A stretch of 5,444 nucleotides of DNA from Devosia sp. (GTDB lineage: Bacteria; Pseudomonadota; Alphaproteobacteria; Rhizobiales; Devosiaceae): positions 1-5,444 of the forward strand of contig JAQGKH010000322.1 of the NCBI GenBank assembly GCA_028290225.1, given 5' to 3'. The notes under the pieces are model-generated. The model worked only from the letters and a program-made list of their open reading frames with translations, was not told the origin of the DNA and did no database searches. Position 1 is the first letter of the stretch. Every line of letters starts with the position of its first letter. This document shows positions 1 to 5,444 of this stretch, piece after piece. A program made the position numbers and the translations under genes.

Positions 1-630
1 TTTATCTTCATCAGCTCGATTGCCGCCAGCGGAACATCCGGCCCGATCCCCATTCGGGAAACCGATGGGCCTCGCCCCACAACCGCCTATGGCCAGTCCA
101 AGCTCGCGGCCGAGCGGGAAATCACAGCTGTCGCCGCTTCGAGCCACCTGCAAACGGTGTGCCTGCGCCCTCCCCTTGTTTACGGCCCCGATGCCAGGGG
201 CCGGTTCGGGCAAGTGCTGCGCTGGTGTGATCTGGGCCTGCCGCTGCCTTTCGGGGGCCTGGACAATCCCCGCAGCTACCTGTCGGTGCACAATCTCGCC
301 GCTGCGGTCCTGCTGTGCCTCGAGCACCCCGGGGCCGCTGGAACGGTGTTCAACATTGCCGACGACCAGGCCCTCGCCATGCCCCAATTGGTGCGCCTGA
401 TATGCGAAGGGCTGGGCAAGCCGTGCCGCCTGTTCGCCGTTCCGCCACCCCTGCTCCGCGCCGGCCGGGCGCTTGGCCTGCAGCAATCGATCGACAAGCT
501 CGCTGAAACCATGCTGCTCGACACCACCCGCATCCGCGACCAGCTCAACTGGCAGCCGCCCATCGCGGCCGAAGCCGGCATTCGAACCGCGGCCGAGCAA
601 TTCCTTCGGCAAAAAACCACCCGAAGCTGA
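1..630 (+). CDS. NAD-dependent sugar-nucleotide epimerase/dehydratase, WbpV-like (5' end outside window)
   Basis: This is the C-terminal 209 codons of an extended short-chain dehydrogenase/reductase that acts in the cytoplasm on a UDP- or other NDP-sugar. The reading frame is open from base 1 and ends at TGA 628-630. Visible residues start with FIFISS (catalytic-Ser region, residues 5-6 of the fragment), followed by the active-site pair Tyr30-x3-Lys34 (AYGQSK), the LRPPLVYGP strand and loop (about 50-58), and the late NIADD segment typical of the family. The N-terminal Rossmann part with the GxxGxxG NAD site is missing, about 100 residues if the protein has the usual length near 310. The RPPLVYGP and GLPLPFG segments resemble the WbpV/UDP-QuiNAc-type reductases and GalE-like epimerases of O-antigen loci; I cannot separate the two reactions from this fragment. 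It converges on the minus-strand operon with a 15-bp gap. The in-frame GTG at 157 is not the start, since conserved family sequence lies upstream of it. Confidence 0.88.
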   Translation, partial: FIFISSIAASGTSGPIPIRETDGPRPTTAYGQSKLAAEREITAVAASSHLQTVCLRPPLVYGPDARGRFGQVLRWCDLGLPLPFGGLDNPRSYLSVHNLAAAVLLCLEHPGAAGTVFNIADDQALAMPQLVRLICEGLGKPCRLFAVPPPLLRAGRALGLQQSIDKLAETMLLDTTRIRDQLNWQPPIAAEAGIRTAAEQFLRQKTTRS

Positions 631-660
631 CCGGCGCCCGTGCCATCAGCGGCTGGGTGG
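611..660 (-). terminator. Rho-independent terminator of the minus-strand operon
   Basis: Read on the minus strand, CCACCC (660-655) pairs with GGGTGG (622-617). Inside it, across a small internal loop, GCTGA (650-646) pairs with TCAGC (630-626), leaving a 15-nt G/C-rich loop. The 3' arm is followed directly by six T residues (616-611). The 5' arm begins in the last codons of the WavE gene and its TGA stop lies in the inner stem; the 3' arm and T tract lie within the end of the convergent epimerase gene. On the plus strand the hairpin is not followed by a T run, so it should act mainly on the minus-strand transcript. Confidence 0.6.
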
Positions 661-1683
661 CGCCATCCGCCGCAACAGCAAGTTGACGATGCTCTTGGCC
701 CTTGGGTTCGATAGCGCCGGCCACAGGGGCCTGGCCAGTCGATAAAGGCGGCGCGCCAATGCCTTGCGCTTGCCGCGCATGGCAATCAGGCGCCGCTGCT
801 CGCTGGTGAGTTCGAGACCCTCCTCTGCCGCTGCCAGCTCCAGCCAGTCGGGAAAGCCGAGGCAATTGAGATCCTGGAAAGTGCTTTGCTCGGCCCATTC
901 ATATTTGGCAAAGCTGAGGCCGATCTGGTCCAGCCCGGCCACGATGAAGTGCCGCGCCAGGAACTGGCGATGCGCCACCATCACCTCGGGCCGGATATCG
1001 TTGTGATAGCGCGGCACGGCAAAACCCAGCTTCCTGGCATAATGCATGGCCAGATGCTGTTCCACCGCGAACAGGCAGTGGAAGCGCCGGTCGAGATGGG
1101 TGGAATGCCCCGCATAGCTGTGGGAGCCATACCAGACCGCCTGCTCCGGGGTCATGGGCGGACAATCCCAGTACTCGCGCAGCGCCTGGGTGCTGCCAAA
1201 TTGGAACCAGTCGCTGACATGCATCGGCACCTGCTCGAACATGGTCGGGTCGAGCGTGAATAGCCTCGGCACCACCAGCCGCTCCGGACCAGCTTGGCTT
1301 TGGTAGCTGGCGTAGAGGTCGAGAAAGCCGAGGGAAACCAGGCGCTCATCGACGCGCAGCTTGACCGCGAAAGCCCGGTCGCTGCGCTCGAGGCCGGCGC
1401 GCGTCGAAACGATCTGGCGGTTGACGTTGTTCTGCGTTTCGCCGCTGATCCGGATGCCGGGCAAAGCCCCGGGATCGCGGGAAAGCACCACAGCGTCGGC
1501 GCCGACCTCCATCGCCGCACCCGCGCAAGCTTCCCAGGTGCTGACGATGATCTGGCTGTCCGGGACTAACTGCCGCAGGCGCGCGATCGTCTCCTTGAGC
1601 TCGCCCCGCCCGGTTTCATCGACATGACCTTGCAGAACAAAGCTTATGTCTCGCGTTTCTGGGCGAGAAATCCCGCCGCTCAT
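646..1683 (-). CDS. WavE-family lipopolysaccharide/capsule synthesis protein
   Basis: A 345-residue protein matching the WavE family, named after a Vibrio cholerae LPS core gene and thought to act as a cytoplasmic-face glycosyl- or group-transferase. Family features, numbered from the ATG: FVLQG strand (15-19), IIVSTWE (45-51), SRDPGA (68-73), the NNVNRQIVST block (85-94), KLRVD (108-112, a possible donor- or metal-binding Asp) and VSDWFQFG (156-163). The last 45 or so residues are rich in Arg and Lys with hydrophobic residues between, with no clear transmembrane segment, which suggests peripheral membrane attachment. It is the last gene of the operon. The ATG at 1683 forms a TGATG junction with the preceding stop; a GTG at 1686 (GTGA overlap) would add one residue. 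Neither has a clear Shine-Dalgarno, so translational coupling is likely. The biochemical activity of WavE proteins is poorly defined, so the substrate is unknown. Confidence 0.85.
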   Translation of the reverse strand: MSGGISRPETRDISFVLQGHVDETGRGELKETIARLRQLVPDSQIIVSTWEACAGAAMEVGADAVVLSRDPGALPGIRISGETQNNVNRQIVSTRAGLERSDRAFAVKLRVDERLVSLGFLDLYASYQSQAGPERLVVPRLFTLDPTMFEQVPMHVSDWFQFGSTQALREYWDCPPMTPEQAVWYGSHSYAGHSTHLDRRFHCLFAVEQHLAMHYARKLGFAVPRYHNDIRPEVMVAHRQFLARHFIVAGLDQIGLSFAKYEWAEQSTFQDLNCLGFPDWLELAAAEEGLELTSEQRRLIAMRGKRKALARRLYRLARPLWPALSNPRAKSIVNLLLRRMAPPSR

Positions 1684-2816
1684 CACTGCGCAGCGGCTTG
1701 AAGATTTTTGAGGCGCTCCATGATGTCGCCGTTGCTCGGCTCGGCTTCCGCCTCGCTGAGATCGGCGGGCGTGCCATAGCAGACATAGGCTTCAACCGGG
1801 ATCACGCGAACATTCTGGCGTGCCGCGATCATCTTGTTGAACAAGGGAGCGATGTAGAACTCGCCGCGCTCGGTTTCGTTGTTCTCCACCGCGGCCCCGG
1901 CCAGTTCGAATGCCTGCACGCTGGAGCGGAAATAATAGGTGCCGGTGGACGCCTTGTCCGAGATCACCACTTTCTCGCGCACTTCAACAACCCGGTCCTG
2001 CTCATCCGTCCTTGCATAGCTCCAGCGCTCCTCGCTGGAGTTGAACACATGCAGTCCGCCATCGATGGTGAGATACAGCTCCTCGAAGCTTGAGCACACA
2101 AAGGCGCTGTCCGCATTGTGGACAAGCACCGGCAGGTTGAACGCCATCTCCGGCTCGGCGGCCAGAAGGGTTTCCGCCTGCCCGCGCGTGATCTGCGGGA
2201 TGCGCACCGTAATGGGATTGAATGGGGCGAACTCACTGGCGATATCGGCTTCCAGCAGTTCTGCGTGCTCGTCATCGAGGATAATGAAGATGAGCTTTTC
2301 GGCCAGGTGGAGCGGCAGCGAGCGCGCTGCATGGCGATACATTGGCTCGCCAAAAGCGGGGATCAGCGGCTTGGGCAGGCTGTGCCCGATACTGCGAAAG
2401 CGTGATCCGGCGCCGGCCATGGTGACCACGATGTTGATCTTGCCCGCTTTTTCCATGGAAGGGCGGTTCCAGCGATCCGATCGGACCAGCGTTTCCCAGT
2501 TTCCATCAAAGCGCATGGCATTGTCGTCGAGATAAAGATCGGCATGGGGTTTGCCGAAATTGATCTCGTCATATTCGATGCCGTGCTGATCGAGCCAGGC
2601 AAACAGGATTTTTGCCTGGCGCGCCAGCACCATGCCCACATTGCCATTGGTGGTCTTCATGTGCCGGGCGGTGTTGAGGATGATGTAGTGCCCCTGCGCC
2701 CGCCAGTCGCGGATCGCCTGGGCTGCGTAAGGCAGCGGCCGTACCGTGGCATAGTCGCCGGTGACCGATTTGTACTCGCAGATGGTCCCATCCAGATCAA
2801 TGCAGATCCGCACCAT
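1683..2816 (-). CDS. Bifunctional HAD phosphatase (BcbF/EcbF-like) - nucleotidyltransferase fusion
   Basis: A 377-residue cytoplasmic protein with two catalytic domains. Residues 1 to about 115 are a short capless HAD phosphatase: DLDGT (Asp7, Asp9), NTAR (Thr49), FGKP (Lys89) and LDDNA (Asp97, Asp98). The GNVG and WLDQHGIEYDEI segments fit capsule-biosynthesis phosphatases of the BcbF/EcbF type. Residues about 127-355 are a GT-A-fold nucleotidyltransferase with an intact signature MAGAGSRF (133-140) and PKPL (Lys149), TRGQAETLL (210-218), HNAD (Asp236), REK (280-282), STGTYYF (290-296) and GTPADL (348-353). It would remove a phosphate and/or join a sugar or polyol phosphate to an NTP; the order and substrate are not visible. 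The start overlaps the kinase gene by 20 bp and the stop overlaps the WavE start. ATG 2816 is chosen, but the next codon, GTG 2813, is better spaced from the AAAGAGG at 2826-2820. A separate phosphatase and transferase would be more usual; the single uninterrupted frame supports a true fusion. Confidence 0.87.
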   Translation of the reverse strand: MVRICIDLDGTICEYKSVTGDYATVRPLPYAAQAIRDWRAQGHYIILNTARHMKTTNGNVGMVLARQAKILFAWLDQHGIEYDEINFGKPHADLYLDDNAMRFDGNWETLVRSDRWNRPSMEKAGKINIVVTMAGAGSRFRSIGHSLPKPLIPAFGEPMYRHAARSLPLHLAEKLIFIILDDEHAELLEADIASEFAPFNPITVRIPQITRGQAETLLAAEPEMAFNLPVLVHNADSAFVCSSFEELYLTIDGGLHVFNSSEERWSYARTDEQDRVVEVREKVVISDKASTGTYYFRSSVQAFELAGAAVENNETERGEFYIAPLFNKMIAARQNVRVIPVEAYVCYGTPADLSEAEAEPSNGDIMERLKNLQAAAQ

Positions 2817-4452
2817 ATACCTCTTTCAAAATGCCGATGCCCGTCAGGTAAAGTGCTTTCTGCCGCTCCGTGTCGTCGCTGTGCAGCGGCAACATGCTCA
2901 GGAACAACATCGCTTCGAGCACCAGCAGGTCCTTGATGTCATAATCCACCTGCCCCGCCATGCGCGTGATCAGCGCCTTGGATACCAGGGCAGCGTCCTT
3001 GGGGCGGAACAGGCGCAGCCGGAAGCTGTGGTGCTCCTCCTCGCGCAGGTCGTACATCTCCTGCATGATGAAGTCGTAGCCGCCATGGAAGGAATGGAGC
3101 AGCTTGGCCAGGTCATAGCGCGGATCGCCGTAGCAGCCTTCCCCATAGAACTCGCCGCGCGGGTCGATCAGTTTCAGCAGCCCCGTTTGGGGATCGTAGA
3201 GAATGTTGCTGAAACACAGGTCGCCATGGATGATGCCGGTCAGGGGCTTGCGGGCAATGCGCTCAACCGTCGCCTCGATCTGCGGCAGGTAATGGCGCCA
3301 CCCCGGCAGCGATGCACCATTGAGGCGCACGGTGTCGGCCTCGACCAGCGCTTTTATCTCTGAATCGGGGGGAAGCTCGCCCATGCGCGAGAGAAGCTTG
3401 CCCAGATAAAATGTCTCCACCTCGCTCGCCAGCGCCTGCCGCCCTGCATAGCCGGCGAACTCGTGGTGAATGGACAGCAACCGGTCCAGGATCTTGTTCC
3501 AGACCGAACCGGGAAAGCTGAAGAATACATAATACTCGGCCAGCGTCCGATAGCTGTAATATTCCAGCGTATAGGAAACTTCCTTGCCCAGGGAAAAGTC
3601 ATGCAGGCGGGGGAAGTAGATCGAGACCGGCTTGGGCAGGTGGATATAGTAGTTGATCTCCTGCAGGATCTTGTCCTTCTTGCGGGAGCGCTTGGTGATC
3701 AGCCCGAGATCTTCATCGATCACGAGGCTGTTGAACTCGCGCGCGCCAATCAGTCTGGTCCGGATCTGGGTGGCGGTATCGAGATGCCCCAGATCGCTCC
3801 AGGCGCGCACCTTGGTCAGCTCCAGCTGGCCGGCATAGCGATTGGACAGCAGCCCCCCCACGGTGCCGTCCCCGGCAACAGCAGGCTCCACCCCGCTCAC
3901 ATCGGCAAGCGAAGGCACCCAATAGGCCCCCACATCGGTGAAGATGGGCTTGTGGGCCAGGTCGCTGTTTTCATCAGCGCCCTCGGCTTGTGCCTCCACA
4001 TGCCGATAACCGTCCGCCTCGGCGACGAAATAGGAGTATTTGTCGGAACTCACATAATCATCGACAAACACCACCGCCTGCCGGTGCGCGATTTCCTCAG
4101 CGGGCTCGAAGTAGATGTCGCCATAAACCACATAGGCGGGCCGCCCGGCCAGGTTATGATCCGCTGCGGCCTTGGCGGCGGCCTGCAACGAGGTCACTGG
4201 TGTACCGCTCTCATGGGCATCGATGGGCACCAGGATGAGGTTGAGGCGCGAGCCGAAGGTGAGCGTCAGGAACTCTTCCAGCCGCGTTTCACCACTTGGC
4301 AGCGCCACGATCACATCGCCGCTATGCTGTTTGATGTGGTTGACGATGGTCTGGTAGATCAATGGCCGCCCCATATAGGGCAGCATCGCCGGGCTGGTCA
4401 CGTTGACGACCGACACGAAGTCCTGAGTCACCGGTCCTGCTGCCAGCACCAC
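2797..4452 (-). CDS. Two-domain protein: degenerate nucleotidyltransferase domain plus APH/choline-kinase-like phosphotransferase
   Basis: The canonical-start version has 551 residues (GTG 4452). Residues 1 to about 235 resemble a sugar-phosphate nucleotidyltransferase: the VLAAG strand, MGRPLIYQ (27-34) and VVYGDIYF (108-115, Asp112 the likely metal ligand). However, the GxGxR loop and the Lys of the usual PKPL are absent. Residues about 240-540 form an aminoglycoside-phosphotransferase/choline-kinase fold: Lys254 in LITKRS and Glu265 for ATP binding, the catalytic HGDLCFSN (409-416; Asp411, Asn416), and the metal-binding LIDPRG (428-433), then GDPRYDLAK (442-450). I infer that it phosphorylates a small hydroxylated substrate for surface-polysaccharide synthesis. 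It lies between the exporter ATPase and the HAD-nucleotidyltransferase fusion, overlapping the latter by 20 bp. The start is doubtful: GTG 4452 cuts the first beta strand (in-frame upstream codons read DSILVVLAAG), has no Shine-Dalgarno, and leaves an uncharacteristic 57-nt gap. An ATC at 4494 behind a good Shine-Dalgarno would add 14 residues. Confidence 0.82.
   Translation of the reverse strand: MVLAAGPVTQDFVSVVNVTSPAMLPYMGRPLIYQTIVNHIKQHSGDVIVALPSGETRLEEFLTLTFGSRLNLILVPIDAHESGTPVTSLQAAAKAAADHNLAGRPAYVVYGDIYFEPAEEIAHRQAVVFVDDYVSSDKYSYFVAEADGYRHVEAQAEGADENSDLAHKPIFTDVGAYWVPSLADVSGVEPAVAGDGTVGGLLSNRYAGQLELTKVRAWSDLGHLDTATQIRTRLIGAREFNSLVIDEDLGLITKRSRKKDKILQEINYYIHLPKPVSIYFPRLHDFSLGKEVSYTLEYYSYRTLAEYYVFFSFPGSVWNKILDRLLSIHHEFAGYAGRQALASEVETFYLGKLLSRMGELPPDSEIKALVEADTVRLNGASLPGWRHYLPQIEATVERIARKPLTGIIHGDLCFSNILYDPQTGLLKLIDPRGEFYGEGCYGDPRYDLAKLLHSFHGGYDFIMQEMYDLREEEHHSFRLRLFRPKDAALVSKALITRMAGQVDYDIKDLLVLEAMLFLSMLPLHSDDTERQKALYLTGIGILKEVYGADLH
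2820..2826 (-). promoter_or_regulatory. Ribosome binding site of the HAD-nucleotidyltransferase gene
   Basis: On the minus strand AAAGAGG lies within the last codons of the kinase gene. It is 3 nt from ATG 2816 and 6 nt from the adjacent in-frame GTG 2813. Its position within the upstream coding sequence fits translational coupling of the two genes. The short spacing to the ATG leaves the first residue uncertain by one codon. Confidence 0.45.
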
Positions 4453-4491
4453 AAGAATGCTGTCGCTTTGTTTCAGGGGGCCTAAAGAAGC

Positions 4492-4507
4492 GATGGTAAG
4501 TTCCTTT
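4492..4507 (-). promoter_or_regulatory. Candidate Shine-Dalgarno with near-cognate ATC start for the kinase gene
   Basis: On the minus strand, AAAGGAA (4507-4501) follows the ATPase stop codon TAG (4512-4510) by 2 nt. Six nt further on is ATC (4494-4492), in frame with the kinase gene and with no stop between. No ATG, GTG or TTG occurs in frame between this ribosome site and GTG 4452. This is the best-placed ribosome binding site for the gene. Either ATC is used as a rare start, or the base at 4492 differs from a true ATG, or translation uses CTG 4476 or GTG 4452. Confidence 0.45.
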
Positions 4508-4509
4508 GC

Positions 4510-5229
4510 CTAGAAGTCGGACATTCCGATCTCGCGGACCTTGCCGTGTTCAAGCCGGAACACGCGGTTACAATAACGCCGAATCAGGTCCGGCGCATGC
4601 GAGGCAAACACGAAAATGCTCGCGCCCTCGATCAATTCATGCATCCGCTGTTCGGCCCGCGTTTGAAAATCGGCATCGCCGGTACCAAACATCTCGTCGA
4701 TCAGCAGGATATCGGGCTGGATCGACGTGGCGACCGCAAACATCAGCCGCATGGTCATGCCGGAGGAATAGGTCCGCACCGGCATGGCAAGGTACTCACC
4801 CAGATCGGTGAAAGCAACGATCCTGGGGGTGGCTGCGGCGATCTGCTCGCGCGTCTGCCCCAGCAGCATGCTCATGCGCACGATGTTCTCGAACCCTGAC
4901 AGTTCGGGATCCATGCCCGCGCCGATCTCGATAATGGTGCTGACCCGCCCTTCCCGGATGACCTTGCCCGACACCGGCTGGTAAATGCCCGCCATCGTGC
5001 GCAGCATCGTGGTCTTGCCTGCCCCGTTATGCCCGATCAGCCCGAGCCGGTCGCCCCGCTTGAGCGCAAAATTGACCTGTTCGAGCGCGGTGACGCTGAC
5101 CGTATTGCGCACTTCCTGCGAGATGCGCCCGCCCGTGCCGATATTGATCAGCTGATTGCGCAGCGACTGGCTTCGGCTGTTGTAGATGGCGTATCGGACC
5201 GTAACGTCGTGAAATTCCAGCTTGATCAC
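4510..5229 (-). CDS. Polysaccharide-export ABC transporter ATP-binding protein (Wzt/KpsT type, short form)
   Basis: The 239-residue nucleotide-binding subunit of an ABC-2 exporter that powers glycan transport across the inner membrane. It has Walker A GHNGAGKTT (66-74, Lys72), the signature YSSGMTMRL (154-162), Walker B ILLIDE (174-179, catalytic Glu179) with a following GD, and the switch His211 in FASHAPD. The stretch of about 35 residues between the first strand and the ALEQVNF strand, and the YSSGM form of the signature, are typical of polysaccharide and teichoic-acid exporters. It ends soon after the nucleotide-binding core, so it lacks the C-terminal carbohydrate-binding domain of long Wzt proteins. 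The start GTG 5229 lies 3 nt after the permease stop, fitting an operon; only a weak GGGTG is seen upstream. The stop is TAG 4512-4510. Family assignment is firm; whether the cargo is capsule or O-antigen cannot be told. Confidence 0.93.
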   Translation of the reverse strand: MIKLEFHDVTVRYAIYNSRSQSLRNQLINIGTGGRISQEVRNTVSVTALEQVNFALKRGDRLGLIGHNGAGKTTMLRTMAGIYQPVSGKVIREGRVSTIIEIGAGMDPELSGFENIVRMSMLLGQTREQIAAATPRIVAFTDLGEYLAMPVRTYSSGMTMRLMFAVATSIQPDILLIDEMFGTGDADFQTRAEQRMHELIEGASIFVFASHAPDLIRRYCNRVFRLEHGKVREIGMSDF

Positions 5230-5232
5230 GTG

Positions 5233-5444
5233 TTACACCCAAAATGCGATGCGGCTGTGCTTGCTGTTCAGCAGCCACAGGGCAACGGACCATCCCACCA
5301 CGGCCATGCCGATCAGCCCCGCATAGATGTGCCAGCCCGGCACCATGCCGATCAGCGGGTCGCGTATGCCTTCGATGAAATAGGCCAGTGGATTGACCAG
5401 CAGCAGCCAGGCCTGGACCTGCAGGTTTTCGGGCCGGTAGATCA
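5233..5444 (-). CDS. Polysaccharide-export ABC-2 permease, C-terminal fragment (Wzm/KpsM type)
   Basis: The last 69 codons of an integral membrane protein; the rest lies beyond the right edge. The frame reads from base 5442 down to TAA 5235-5233. Visible are a hydrophobic segment running into NPLAYFIEGIRDPLIG, the conserved periplasmic re-entrant/loop region of polysaccharide permeases, then a short loop (MVPGWHIYAG), a final transmembrane helix (about GLIGMAVVGWSVALWLL), and a basic cytoplasmic end finishing SRIAFWV. This pattern is characteristic of the C-terminus of Wzm/KpsM-like ABC-2 subunits. Together with the adjacent ATPase it would form the glycan exporter. It is the first visible gene of the minus-strand operon; any promoter would lie upstream, outside the window. 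Confidence 0.88.
   Translation of the reverse strand, partial: IYRPENLQVQAWLLLVNPLAYFIEGIRDPLIGMVPGWHIYAGLIGMAVVGWSVALWLLNSKHSRIAFWV

Noticed and set aside
157..630. GTG at 157 as the epimerase start
   Set aside because: The frame is open to base 1 and encodes the Ser and Tyr-x3-Lys active-site region upstream, so the gene is simply cut by the window edge.
276..785. Minus-strand open frame across the epimerase 3' end and the start of the convergent region
   Set aside because: It has Arg/Ala/Cys-rich shadow composition, crosses the convergent junction and terminator, and conflicts with the motif-bearing epimerase frame.
1294..1627. Two overlapping plus-strand open frames opposite WavE
   Set aside because: Both are short, unrelated to known families, and antisense to the conserved WavE blocks.
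2761..3363. 200-codon plus-strand open frame opposite the kinase C-terminal domain
   Set aside because: Its translation is low-complexity with no family motifs, and it overlaps HGDLCFSN and LIDPRG coding sequence on the minus strand.
3463..4485. Long open frame on the plus strand (340 codons) opposite the kinase gene
   Set aside because: It is an antisense shadow in GC-rich coding DNA; its translation has no recognisable domain and the opposite strand carries clear kinase and nucleotidyltransferase motifs.
1..5444. Mobile elements, CRISPR arrays, tRNA genes, riboswitches or large repeats
   Set aside because: None seen on reading either strand; the window is filled by coding sequence with very short junctions.

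Overview
The window looks like part of a surface-polysaccharide (capsule or LPS O-chain) locus of a GC-rich proteobacterium. GC is roughly 60% by eye, with strong G/C preference at third codon positions. An alphaproteobacterium (Sphingomonadales- or Rhizobiales-like) is my best guess, from codon use and protein style only; nothing in the window fixes the taxon. Coding density is near complete: there is no rRNA, tRNA, CRISPR array, insertion sequence or gene-free stretch above 60 bases.

Layout. Positions 1-630 (+) hold the 3' part of an NAD-dependent sugar-nucleotide epimerase/dehydratase (extended SDR, WbpV-like). Facing it, a tightly packed minus-strand operon runs from the right edge: the last 69 codons of an ABC-2 type polysaccharide-export permease (5233-5444); its ATPase (4510-5229); a two-domain protein with a degenerate nucleotidyltransferase domain and an aminoglycoside-phosphotransferase-like kinase domain (2797-4452, real start probably further upstream); a fusion of a HAD capsule-type phosphatase with an intact nucleotidyltransferase (1683-2816); and a WavE-family LPS/capsule protein (646-1683). 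Junctions are 3 nt, 57 nt (or 15 nt with the upstream start), a 20-bp overlap, and a 1- or 4-bp overlap. A hairpin followed by T6 sits in the 15-bp gap between the convergent genes and probably ends the minus-strand operon.

How the genes may work together. The permease and ATPase form an inner-membrane exporter for a finished or lipid-linked glycan. The two fused proteins bring together a small-molecule kinase, a phosphatase and a nucleotidyltransferase, the set of activities needed to make an activated (nucleotide-linked) sugar, polyol or alcohol. WavE is a candidate transferase that uses such a donor, and the epimerase would supply another sugar nucleotide. Gene families are well supported by motifs; the substrate and the exact pathway are inference. 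The most interesting points are the two interlocked fusion proteins, the loss of the nucleotidyltransferase signature in one of them, and the lack of a good canonical start codon for the kinase gene.
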